The translations under genes and the position numbers were made by a program. From Coriaria nepalensis (lineage: Eukaryota > Streptophyta > Magnoliopsida > Cucurbitales > Coriariaceae), in contig CP114500.1 of NCBI GenBank assembly GCA_027186245.1, positions 4,908,001 through 4,972,000 of the forward strand: 64,000 nucleotides of DNA, given 5' to 3'. Below the pieces are notes generated by a model. That model searched no databases. It was not told where the DNA came from and saw nothing but the letters and a program-made list of their open reading frames with translations. Shown here one piece after another: positions 23,136 through 35,600 of the stretch. The stretch's first letter is position 1. Each line of letters starts with the position of its first letter.

Positions 23136-24639
23136 AACAAATGTCAGGTCTTATGTAATCCCCGCCCTACTAGTTGTTTAGCTTATCGAATACTTTTAAA
23201 GGAAACATGTAGAGCTAGTAGGAGTATTACTTTAAAATTCAACTTTTAAAAAAAAACTGACAGAAATAACATAATTATTTAAGTTTCTTATAAAATATAA
23301 TTGAAATCCTTATCATAGAGAAACAAATTCCCAAAACATTTAAAAGAAACCCCTTTCTTTATTAAAAGGTATATATGTATATGTATGTAAGTTTGTCTAA
23401 AGAAGTGTGGACTTTCAAGCCCAATGTTTACACAGGTCATGTCTTGTATGGACAACTTCACGGGATAGATTGTCTTCATTCATCCGCTCCTTAGCTTATA
23501 GCCTTACCTTCATAATTCCCTACAACACAGGGTGACCACCTATGAGCTACAAGCTCAGTAAGGATATGGTCCTACTCACATTAATAATCTTTTAATGATT
23601 ATTTTAAATTAATACTTTCATGACTTATATCTAGCATGCATGAATTCTTATTCTTCTACATGCTTAGGCCATGAGGATGCTGCCGCTAGCATATCAACAA
23701 TATCTCATTAGCAGTCCGTTTATGACCATTGCAATGATTTGCTTATAACCTTTTCTTTAACATTATTTAGGGTCTTTTATGATCGATAATCAATCCTTCT
23801 TTTTAACTCAGCAACACCTCACTTTAATATTATGCATATGCATACTTATGATTCTTATTCATTTTGGAAAAAATGCTTATGATTCTTATTCATTTTAGCG
23901 TAACATTAACTTCTAAAAATATGAACATATGCATTTAATCGTAGCATGTTTAAAGCTTATATTATTCTTAAACCATCATGCTATACTATGTTCATACTAG
24001 TCATAAATCTTATTTCTATCATAGTAATAACATCATTTCATTTATACCTAAGATGCTATATGACGATTAAAATCTTAACATTTATCATAACAACAAGCAA
24101 ACAAGTAATATCTCTGCATTGTAGTGAGACTACACTTACAGATCTTTATGGAAGGTTGAAGCTCCTAATCTCATTTTCCTTCTTACTCCCTTTCTTCGTC
24201 CTTCTCTATATTTTTCTTTCTCTTTTCCTTTCCCTCTTTCTTTCCCTCTCTTCTCTTTCTTTCCTCCCCGTTTGCCTTCTCTCTTTCTTTCTCTCCTCTC
24301 ACTCTCTCTTCTCTTCACTTTGTCATAAATGCATTAGGGGGGGGGGGGTTATGTAGTAAAATGTGAGATTTGAAGTTGTTGACACATGCCTATGCTTATG
24401 TTGTTGTTACCAAATGGTAATAATGTGGCACACTTTTATTTATTTTTCATTAGTATTATTATTGTTGTTGTTGTTTTTAATTAAACTTAAGGCCCGATTA
24501 AGTCTTAAAAATTATTGAAAGATCTCCAACTATTTCTATCATTAAAATTAGGTATAGGTAGGAAGTAAAATTTAGTAGAAACCCCCCTTTAAATCTCTTT
24601 TCCCATTATTATGCCTAGTTTAGAAATATTGGGGTTTTT
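23136..24639. other. Possible LTR fragment and CT-rich microsatellite
   Basis: A phrase near 23525-23565 (CACCTATGAGCTACAAGCTCAGTAAGGA) read on the minus strand resembles phrases I associate with plant Ty3/Gypsy LTRs, and 24350-24640 is similar in style; this is a weak call. Positions 24175-24325 form a CT-rich low-complexity tract (CTTTCTCTC type), and a run of about ten G lies near 24339. No credible gene; the open frames here are low-complexity by-products. Confidence 0.35.
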
Positions 24640-26275
24640 ACATCATGTACACAACATGGCATACATAAGACTACCTACAACTGTGGCATAGGGAATCTGT
24701 CTCATTCCTTCTTCTTCATGAGGTGTCTTTGGATACTGCTCTTTAGAAAAAACTATTCCATGTCTGGTCGATAATTAACCCTTCTTGGAGTTTTGCATTG
24801 AGAATTAAGCCATCACTTTATCTGCATAAGAAGCTTGAGACAGTGGCAAAAACTTGTTCTTCCTATCCCTTAGGACTTTGATTCCTAGAACATAGCTTGC
24901 TTCTCCCAAATATTTCATTTGGAATTGTTGGCTAGCTATTTCTTCACGTTTGACAAGGTCTTTACATCATTTTCATTAATTAAAATATCGTCTACATAAA
25001 GAACTAAGAAGACCACTTTCTTATCTTTGATGTGTTTATTATAGACACATGATTCTTCAACATTTTGTTCGAAACCATATGTCTTGATAGTCTCATCAAA
25101 CCTTAGGTTCCAAGACCTAGAAGCTTGCTTCAACTCATAAATAGATCTAAGTTACTTGAAAATCTTTAGCTCTTGGCCTTTTTGCAAAAAACCTTCTTGT
25201 TGCATCACGTAAATGCTCTCTTCAAGATAGCCATTCACAAAAGTTGTCTTGACATCCATTTGCCATATCTCGTAGTCTAAACTAGCAGTTATGGATAAAA
25301 GAATGCATATAGACTTTAGCATAGCAACGAGAGAGAAGGTCTCTTCATAATCGACTCATTCCCTTTGGGTATAGCCCTTTGCTACAAATCGTATCTTGAA
25401 AGTCTCTACTTTCCCATCTATGCCTCTTTTCTTTTTGAAGATCTATTTACATCCAATAGGCGTGGCATCTTCAGGTGGAAATACATGGATTCCATTTCTT
25501 AGTTCATCGCATTTTGCTATTTATCCTTGTCAGAATCATCCATTACCTTCTCAAAAGTTAATAGATCATCATGGTTTATGTCTGACACTAAAATATGTGC
25601 CTTGTGTTCATAACGAATGGGTTATCTCACGATCCTCCTACTATGATGAGATACTAGAGTGTTCTGACTAGGATCAATGGTCTTCTGATATTTTCGTTCA
25701 TCAAATGGTGGTTGAGATAGTCTGATCTAATAATAATTCAATTCCTCTAGTATTATCTTACTACGAGGTCTGCAGTTTATCATATAGTCATGTTCGAGAA
25801 AGGTTGTATTTGTCAATACAAACACCTTTTTCTCACTAGAACTATAAAAGTAACATCTCCTCGTGCTAGGAGCATGGCCAATGAATATGCAAACTTCAGA
25901 TCGTGTGACACCCCTATATGCGAAAATGACGTAAAGTAGGTTTAGTGTTATTCCACAACTCTAAAGGTGTCTTTTGTACAGACTTAGATGGAACTAAATT
26001 TGAAATGTATATCGTGGTTCGAAGTGCATATCCTTAGAATGTGAATGGTAGAGATGAGTAGCTCAACATTAACCTAACCATCGTCAATAAGGTTTTGTTT
26101 CTCCTTTCCGTAACAACATTATGCTTTGGTGTTCCAAGTGTTGTAAGTTAGGACAAAATAGCATACTCTAGCAAATGATCCTTGAACTCAAAATCAAGGT
26201 ATTCACCTTTTTGATCTAATCGAAGTGTTTTTAAGTGATTTTTCTAATTGCTTTACAGTTTCTGCTCGAAATTCC
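24640..26275 (-). pseudogene. Antisense Copia pol fragment: integrase end and RT
   Basis: Minus strand, from high to low coordinates: integrase end near 26200-26090 with shifts, LELWNNTKPTLRHFRI near 25960, the region after integrase, an RT start (VAKGYTQRE near 25360, then DVKTTFVNGYLEE), and 25133-24936 with LKQASRSWNLRFDE and an intact YVDD (LVLYVDDIL). It stops at 24645 inside IPYATVVGSLMYAMLCT, so RNase H and the 3' LTR are lost. Several stops. It belongs with the LTR at 26876-28636; gag and protease are deleted between leader and integrase. Confidence 0.85.
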
Positions 26276-26279
26276 TAAA

Positions 26280-26858
26280 CTCTTTTTGGGCCGACCGGAC
26301 TTATTTGGGTCAAACCCAACAAGTTCTTTAGTTTTTCAAAAAATTCAAAATTAAGTTCACGGGCCTAAAATACATTATTTTTGGGTCTCAAAATAAATGG
26401 GTCAAACTCCTAGGGTTAGTCATAGGCTGCAGCGGCGCGCGCTGGCCGGAGCCAGTGGTTAGGACAATCGCTGATTTGACCAATGGCCTTGTGCCGTAGA
26501 ACTATCCCGCAGCTGGGCTTCCGCGGGACCATCCCGCTGCTGGGCTTTCGCGGGACTATCCCACGGCTGCTGTAGTGGGACTAACCCGTTGCATGCTACT
26601 TGCAGCGGCGCTACCCCCGGTTGTGTCAAATTTTATAAAAAAACAATTGTACGAAAAATGATTTGCCACAAATCGACTTACACAAATCCTAAAGAAAGAA
26701 AATTAAAGAAATTCCTAACTCAAAATTACCATACAATTAACGATCCACTATATTATCAATACATTCAAAAAACATAACATCTATTCAACTTACATATCAT
26801 ATATATATGATAATGCAAGAATCCCACAGATTGATTAATTTATATATATATAAAGACC
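26280..26858 (-). other. Copia leader with GC-rich 27-bp minisatellite
   Basis: Lies between the primer-binding site and pol of the antisense element. A 27-base GC-rich unit (ACTATCCCGC-GCTGGGCTT-CGCGGG type) starts at 26501, 26528, 26555 and, degenerate, about 26580. The GC content is unlike the surrounding DNA. No gag is recognisable. Confidence 0.6.
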
Positions 26859-26873
26859 GCTCTAATACCAATT
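26859..26873 (-). other. Primer-binding site for initiator tRNA-Met
   Basis: The minus strand reads TTGGTATTAGAGC just inside the LTR, one mismatch from the usual plant TGGTATCAGAGC. This fixes the adjacent LTR as the 5' LTR of an antisense Copia element. Confidence 0.75.
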
Positions 26874-26875
26874 AT

Positions 26876-28636
26876 TGGTAAAAAGGTTTAAAATTTTGCC
26901 TCAGAAATAATTAATTTGGTCCCAGTGTATAACAAAAACTTTTAAAAATTTTTTTAGTGATCCTTTAGATATATATAAATTAATCACATAGTTATGAGAA
27001 GAGATCATATCTTAGCCTATGCGAATTGTTCGAGGAGACTCACACCATGATCTTACAGATCGATCCTCAATATATTAGGACGTGTGCGCACGTAGAGATG
27101 ACAATTTTTTTTCTCTTTTTATTTTAGTGAAAAAGGCTCTATATTTTTCGCATCATGAAATAATTAGAACATGATGTATTTATAGAGTTCTATTAGGTTT
27201 TTAAATTTAATTTAATCACTTTAAATTAATTAAATTTAATCATAATATTTAAATGACAATATAATCATTAAATGATATCTTTGATATGATCAAATCTTTT
27301 CAAATCTGATCTAAAATAAAATCTTATCTATTTCAAATCATATCATATCTTTAATGATATATTTGATTCAATCGAACCTTTTCAAATCTTATTTAAAATT
27401 GAATCTCATTTATTTTAAATCAAATCATATCTTATTTGAATTTTAAATTAGTTTCTTAAATCAATTTAATATTATATATAACATATTTAATTCAAAATCA
27501 AATATATTATTATTTAATATATGAATTTCGAAATTCATCATTTAAAATACATCTTTTAATTAATTAGTTAGCAACAATTATCATCTCATAATTACAAATT
27601 TGCCTTAAAAAAACTATTTTCTTGCAAATAAATCTATTTTTCAACCTTTGTCATTCTTGCAAATAAATATTTTATAGAAGTGATCTGGGCACCATGGACT
27701 TATAATTTCAAGCTCCAATAAATTAGATTATTAATTAAACTTTTTAATGCAATACATCTTATTTTTTAATTACAATATTATTCCATTAAAAATATTAGAT
27801 TGCACTATTGCAATTATAAAACATATTACTGAGTAATCTCTAGTAGTCCATTGATATTGTCATTACATGCAATCTAATCCTCAAATAATTGATTCATAAT
27901 TAGAGCTAGTCAAAATTATTATTTTACTCCTCTAATTATCTCTTTATCCTTAAGTACCATTAATCCACCAGTGAACGGTCAATTTATGACTTAATTATAA
28001 ATTTGAGCTAAAAAATATTAAGTTCCAAAATTAATACTCAAAGGAACCAATGTACAATTTTCTATGAAGAATGTTTGGATTTCATATCTGTAAATCACAT
28101 TCTCAACCATTTATCTCAATGAATCTCCAAAATAAAAGTCTTTAGCCTGTTTTACAAATAAATCGTGACGAGTGAATCAAAAGATCCATTTGACATAAAC
28201 ATGAATTTATGACTACTCATGATTCAGATTGATTTGCATATGATGATCATCTATTGATATGAGTAGAATTCTTTATGGAAAATAATATTTTAATAAGAAT
28301 TATTCATATCGGGTCCTGCCATATATGATTATTATATAAAACACATCCACTAAGATGTCTCTCTACATTAGTGATTAGAATCTAGATTACTTACATTCAT
28401 AATACTAGCGGATTGTACTAGTAACCATCAATTAAAGATTTCATACTTTAATATGTTGCAGATAATTTAATTTATTATCTATAATCTGAATCATCTTGTA
28501 TCAATACAAAATTATAGTCACATAAATAAATTTGGATTTTTTTGATATTTATACATTCACAATAATTATATAGAAAAATATCACTTTTATTAATTTATAA
28601 AACTCATCAAATATTTTCAGGGCATCATGTCCAACA
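26876..28636 (-). repeat. Copia 5' LTR, about 1.76 kb
   Basis: On the minus strand it starts TGTTGGACATGATGCCC (28636) and ends ..TTTTACCA (26876), giving TG...CA termini next to the primer-binding site. Very AT-rich. Its mate is missing. The outer end lies about 1 kb upstream of the HMCES start codon. Confidence 0.75.
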
Positions 28637-29460
28637 TTACCATGCATCGTACCTCTTTTTTTACTGAGTTTGACGGAGGATCAAAATACTGACTATCTAA
28701 GCAGAAAATGAAAACCCATTATCAATTTTCAAAAAATGGCCAAAACATGATTTACTAAATATTTTCAGTTTTATAATTAAGGTTTTTCTTAATTATATAA
28801 ATTACCTCATACAACTTTGAACGAACACTAATCATGCAAGAAAAATGATTCTCAGACTTCAATACTCGGACAAGTGTAGGTGATCTATCCTCGTGAAAAC
28901 AATTAAAAAAATATTCAATTTATTTAGATACTCCATTATCTTATGAAATAACAATATTTCGCATTGAGAAAATGTCCCAATTTGAGATACTAGAATCGAA
29001 ATTTGATTTCAATATGCATGCACAAGATTTCTGACCGAAAATCAAATTTTACAAAAGTCAAACTCATACCGAAGTTTCTCAAAATCAGATTTTAGCAATC
29101 AAATTCAAATTTAGATTTCACATAATTAAATCTTTAACTTTAATTATAAATATATATCGCGCAATTTTCATATTCTTTAAACTAATATTCTTGGTTATCC
29201 TCTATTAATGTTGTTGATGATTTCAAATTTGAAATTCATGAGTGATTTCAGACATGCATTGTGGTGGGTGGTTTCGCAAGGAGAAAGGGAGAGACCGTTG
29301 GAATTGAGTCCAAAGAAGACGAAGAATATACAGAGTGATATAAGTTTTATAATCTACCGTTTTAATGTTAAGAATATTAATGTCCTTTAACTTTTTTAAC
29401 GTCCGAAAAAAAAAAAAATCGGCAAAATAACTATTAAGAGGGTTAAATTATCATTCGCCG
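28637..29460. other. Intergenic DNA between Copia LTR and HMCES
   Basis: AT-rich with no recognisable gene. A 60-aa open frame at 29208-29390 has no family similarity that I can see and lies where the HMCES promoter should be. Confidence 0.4.
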
Positions 29461-29470
29461 ATGGACTCTT

Positions 29471-29477
29471 TATAAAT
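29471..29477 (+). promoter_or_regulatory. Putative TATA box of HMCES
   Basis: TATAAAT lies 197 bases before the ATG, followed by GC-richer sequence fitting a 5' UTR. The distance is reasonable for a plant gene; there is no transcript evidence. Confidence 0.45.
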
Positions 29478-29667
29478 TAGTCTGGAGTTTCCCGCTTGTA
29501 ATACAATAGCACGGGCGGCTACATGTACCGACAAAGGTTTCGGACAGCGAGAACCGGAATCTCGAAGAGGAAGTTGGAACGGGGATCTCTTCACCTTGTA
29601 CAAGAAACCAGTAGATAAACATCAGTCTTCCTTCCGCCTCTGTTACTTGAAGAGATGATCTAGAAAG

Positions 29668-32600
29668 ATGTGTGGGAGGGCCCGATGCACTCTAAGGGCT
29701 GAAGACGTTCCTACGGCTTGCCACCGCAATAATGGTCCCTTTCGTTCTGTTCATATGGACCGGTACGGACCCTATCAATCCCCTCTTAGATTCTTTGTTT
29801 CTTCGACTGCTTGCTTTTTATTTTACTATTTCGTATTTTCTCACTAATCAAACAGGTATAGTTTTTTGAAACGCTGATTCTCATTTTTCGAGTGTTTCTC
29901 GAAACAGGTATCGGCCTTTATATAATGTCTCGCCAGGATCGAATTTGCTTGTTATTCGTAGGGAGGAAGGTTCAGGTGGTGACGATTTCATCCTTCATAG
30001 CATGAAATGGGGGCTGGTTCCCAGCTTCACCAAGAAAACTGAGAAACCTGATCACTTCAAGATGGTACTTCAGTAATTTGATGCTTATTGTTCTTCTTGA
30101 TCTAAATGAATGCTTACTCTTTCAAATAAGAAATCCAAAGATTATTAACATGATGGACGTATAGACTGCAACTTTAATTCATCCCTTACATGTGCCAGCC
30201 TATGTGAACAGGGTTGAATGATTAGTTAGAACTTAATAGTTGATGTAATCTAACATGAAATCGGACAAATGTGAATGCATTGGGCCTTGGCCTTCTGCTG
30301 CAGGAGAAGCTTATTTGATGAGGACATAGCTATTATTTTTAGGTCTAAGAAATGGCATTTGTTTGACAGTTCATAGTAATATATAGACGATACAGTTTGG
30401 CATTTGTTTGACAGCATATTCATACCATACTACTTTTAATATAGTTTGAAATCATTCTAGGATTAATGGATGTGAGTTGATGCATTTCTCTATCCTTGAA
30501 GAGTCTGGATGAGTTATCTCAGAGGTTTCATAGGTTTCCAAAGGTGGTATTCAAAGTCGATGGGAATTAGAAAATGGAAATTATTAGTGGTATGTGGGAA
30601 GAAGGCATCCAAGTTTTTAGGTTCCACCAGTTAGGACGGAAAATTCCTTTTGAACTTTTGAAAGAAGGTTAGATTAGAGGTTTTTTGGTCACTGAATCCT
30701 GCTTAAAAAATTTAATAAGTTTATCCCTGTTGATTTTGCAGTATATTTTAATCATCGTTCGTGAAAATTTTACATATGTGCTTGGCCACTAAGATTGTAC
30801 CAAGTCGGAAGATGAAAGACACTGAACCAAACAACTTGTATGATTCTTTTTGCACATAAGAATGAAAAATAAGAAAGTTAGTCTTAGAGGATTATGCTTT
30901 GGACTTTACCTGCATTTGATATTCATTATTTTTCTTTGTTCATTTTTGTTGACAATAATTTAAATATGTAATAAACTACTATGCTTGTATGGTATCAAGT
31001 TTGAAAATGAAATTGATGGCATCAAGGAGTTTGCTTTTTCTTTAACTATTTAAACTCTTATGGTTATTCCTTTTATTGAGTAATTGTATTTTGACGGAAA
31101 AAATATATGCGGCAACAGGGTAAATATAGATTTTATGAAACATTATTTTAGAAATTTTGGGTTAAAGCTATATAATTTCCCTGTATAAACGTGTCTATTA
31201 TTAGGTGCTAGTCAGTTTTCTTGACTAGCAAACTGAGAATAATTATATGGATGTTCTCTTATTCTTTATTTATCTATCTATTCTTCATTTGATCCATGTC
31301 ATGCATCACTATGTGCCGGACCTGCCGGTAAATAATCTTTATTTTGCATTATAATAATCTGTATTTGGTCATCTTTTCTGATTGCGAGTTGTGTGATTAT
31401 AAGATAAAGACTCTTGGTTTTGGCCAACCAATGAGATAAAAGTGTTCAATTCCCAATATTTTTTTTTTCTTTACCTTAAAAATCTTCTTTGATGCGATTG
31501 TAGTTCAATGCTCGGTCTGAATCTATTCATGAGAAGGCTTCTTTTCGTCGTCTAATCCCTAAAAATCGGTGCCTTGTATCAGTGGAGGGGTAAGTTCAAT
31601 AGCATTAATTCACTACCGTTTTTAAGTTCAATATCACTGATAGCAATTGACAGGTTTGTGTCTTAGCTTTCAATCGGCCATAAAATTTTCATAAAATATT
31701 GTGGGTGTAAATATCATTTAGTCCAAACATCATGCAAAAGTATTATCCTCTATTTTCCATTAACTCTTCAAGAATGGTTATGTAAAGTTGTAGTCTTACT
31801 ATAATCTTAGAAATTATGGAGGTCCGCCTATAATTTATAGAACATAGTGTCTAGTATATCCTATCATATTCAAAGAATTAAAATAAATTCTAGGAAGTCC
31901 AAGATAAATAAATAAATTAATTAAAAAAAAAGACATACACAGGATAACATTACTAAATCTCTATAAGCAGTTGTTTTAGAATCAAATATAGAAATCAAAA
32001 ACTCAAATTGAAAAACTCACTTCTAACTTTTTATTCATAAAACTTGATAGATCAAGCAAACAAACAAGGAGAATCTTTTACACATTTCTAGTATAGGAAC
32101 CAGTAAATCTAAATAAAACACATGAAACCCACACAATTAGTGGCAAATATGAAAAAACCAAACACAGTTCTAAAAGCGACCCCATGTTCTAACAAACATC
32201 TTGGCACATGATCATCAGAAATCAATGCAGATAAAAGCAAAGAATGGAATAAAGAAAATAAATCGAGTTGATGGCTTTAAAGGCTTCGATTGGAGCAACT
32301 TGAGTTGGTCCAAGAATGACCCGAGCAAGAGTGTGAGCCATGAGCTGAGCTCGACAAGAACAAAGAGGCATGACAGAGAGAAGCAAAAGGCATAAAGAGG
32401 AAGGCAAGCAGGAAGAATGATGGAGGCTCGTCAATTTCAAGGATGAAGAAGATGAAGTAGCAGAAATGGAAGAAGCCAAAACAAGAACGATGGAGACCAT
32501 CTCCCTCTTATTGTGATTTTTTTTGACGAAACTCCATCCATTTAGATCACATACGAAAGCTTTGAACTCACAAGGGCGGTCCTCACAATGAAAGAGATCA

Positions 32601-35600
32601 AAGTCTTCCTCTTGAACTCACATATGAAAGCTTTGAACTTGTAGAGACAAAGGCGAAAGGAAGGAAGTGTCTTTCTTGGGTTGGTTATTAAATGAGCTGG
32701 ATCGGTTTTACACATATGATGGATAGGTTATTACACGTAGGATTTTTAACCGACATGGCTTATAAAAATTTGTCATGTCAGCCAACCGTTAAATGATAAT
32801 GGAATACATGACAAGGGGTTATTTAACCCCAAAATAAAAAAATAAAAATAAAGAGGTTCTTTTTACTACGACTTTAAAAATATAAGGGCTTTTTATCCCA
32901 AAGATATAAATATAGGAGTTTTAAGTCTTTAACCCAATAATATTTAATCTTTTATTCTCTTATATAAAATATGAGCCTCGAATGTTGAGCTGCTTGAACT
33001 CGACTTTTAGCTTGATATTTAATTTAGCTTTCATACTCAAATTTGTGAAATAGCTTGTTCAATGAACTTGAAGTACTTGGATTACTCACATAGAGATGAT
33101 ATTTTCGAGTTTGACTCGATTTACAAGTCGATATTTGTTCTCTAGGTCAACTTGATTTGAAATTAAATTGCTCCTGAGTGGCTCGGCTTAATCACAACTT
33201 AACTGTGATAGAAAATTTCCTTTCTGTCTGGATTATATGGAAAACGCATGAATTGATAATTTGGTAGCATCATCTGATGGGCTCGTCTGCTGGGTAGTTA
33301 TGCAGAATAACTGAAGTATGTGTTGTGTGACTTGTGGCAATCTAATTATATCTAGACCTTAAGAGTGGTTTTTTCCGTCTAGGTTGTAAAAAAAGGATGT
33401 GTAGCGTATTGAAAACTTTGGTAATTTTCTATGTTAATCTTTCATGTTACAACACTAGACTATTTATACATAGGGAACCTTAGATTAGTTATGGTAAATC
33501 TTAACCATCTATTTGCAGTCCCATACATAACATCTTTTCATATTTTCAACACTCCTCAAGCTGGTTCAAAGATGTTTAGTAAACCCAACTTCTATACAAT
33601 CTTGTCAAATTGAATCTTTTGTAGTCCTTTGGTAAAGATATCTACCACTTGTTGCTTTGTGTGAATGTAGGGCATACGCACAATGCCTTCTTCCAATTTC
33701 TTTTTAATGAAATATCTGTCAATCTCCACATGTTTAGTTCTATCGTGTTGAATAATATTATGAGCAATGTTGATAGCTGCTTTGTTGTCAAAGTATAGTG
33801 TCATAGGAGTAGTACTTGAGACTTTTAGGTTCTCAAGTAGTCTCTTTAGCCATAATATTTCACAAATCCCATGACCAACCGCTCTAAACTCAGCTTCTGC
33901 ACTACTTCTAGCTACTACATTCTACTTTTTACTTCTTTAAGTCACTAAATTCTCGCCAACATAAGTACAATAGCCGGAAGTAGATATTCTATTAGTCACA
34001 CTACCAGCCAGTCATCATCTGTAAATGCTTCAATTCTGATGTGACCACGATTTTGGAATAGTAACCCCCTTCCCGATTTTCCTTTTAGATATTTTAGGAT
34101 TCTATAAATAGCATCAAAATGTTCTTGTTCTGGTGAGTGCATGAATTGACTCACAACACTATCTGCAAATGCTATATCTGGTCTAGTATGAGCTAGATAG
34201 ATCAGTCTTCCCAATAATCTTTGAAACTGTTCTCTATTTACCACCATGTTTGATCTGGCTACCTCCAATTTTAAATTTGCTTCCATAGGAGTTTCAACTG
34301 GTTTGCATCCTAGGTACCTTATTTCCTTACGCAAGTTAAGAACATACTTCCTTTGAGAAACAAAAATTCCCTTCTTAGATCTTGCAAATTCTATTCCCAA
34401 AAAATACTTCATAGATCCAAGATCTTTTATCTCAAATTCCATGGCCAGAAATTTCTTTAATTTTTTTATATCATCAACATTACTTCTAGTTAAGATCATG
34501 TCATCTACATACACAATGAGAATAGCAATCTTACCATCCATAGAATGTTTGACAAATAACGTATGATCTGCCTGAGTTTGGTGATATCCACGACCCTTCA
34601 AAGACTTAGTAAGTCGACCAAACCATACTCTAGGTGATTGCTTTAGACTGTATAGTGACTTTCTTAGTTTGCAAATCTTCTCTCTTCCATAATGTGCTTC
34701 AAAACTAAGAGGTAAATCCATAAACACTTCCTCTTCTAATTCCCTATTACGGAACGCATTCTTCACATCTAGCTGTTGTAAAGGCCACTCAAGGTTAGCG
34801 GCCAGGGAAAGTAGTACTTTAATAGAGTTTACCTTAGCAACCGGGGCAAATGTTTCTTGGTAATCTATTCCATAAGTTTGTGTGAAACCTTTAGCCACAG
34901 GCCTTGCCTTATACCTTTCAATCTTCCTATCAACATTGTATTTCATAGTAAACGCCCACTTGCAGCTTATTGTTCTTCGTCCATTAGGTAAACTGATAAT
35001 CTCTCAAGTGTCATTCTTCTCAAGTGCCCTTATCTCTTCTAACACTGCCATTTTCCATTCAGGTTGACTCATTGCTTCCTATATATCTTTCGGAATTGAA
35101 ACATTGGACAAATTAGCAGTAAAGGTTCTGTAGCTAGGAGATAACCTATGATACGACATATTTAGCAATAAGATGCATAGTACAAGTGCGGGTTTGTTTC
35201 CTAAGGGCAATAGCAATATCAAGATCAGAGTTTGTAGAAACAGTTTGATGATGATTCAAGACATTTGGAACTGTCATACCTGCTTCATTTACAAGACCAT
35301 CATCCAAAGAGGAGTCTTGGTAGGTAGAAGGTTGTGGTTCCTTATTCTAGATCTACTTCCTTCAAGAGTAAACTAGCAACTTAGGTTGATGCACAGTTTG
35401 TAATGTCTCCCCCCTGAAAAATAGTTTATAATAATTGATTCTATAGGTAAGGAAGGGTCAGGTGGAGTACTCGATGAAGGAACATTTAGAGTTGATGGCA
35501 GATCTAGAATTGGTAAAGGTTAGAAATTTGAAATTTCCCAAATCTTCCATCCTAGAATGACTCTCCCGCTGAAGAGAATTTTTGGTAAAGTAAGGTGTGT

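Noticed and set aside
24136..24356. Arg/Glu/Lys-rich minus frame and Leu/Ser/Phe-rich plus frame
   Set aside because: Both are translations of a CT-rich microsatellite.
34882..35376. Plus-strand open frames inside HMCES intron 3
   Set aside because: Shadows of the antisense Copia pol.
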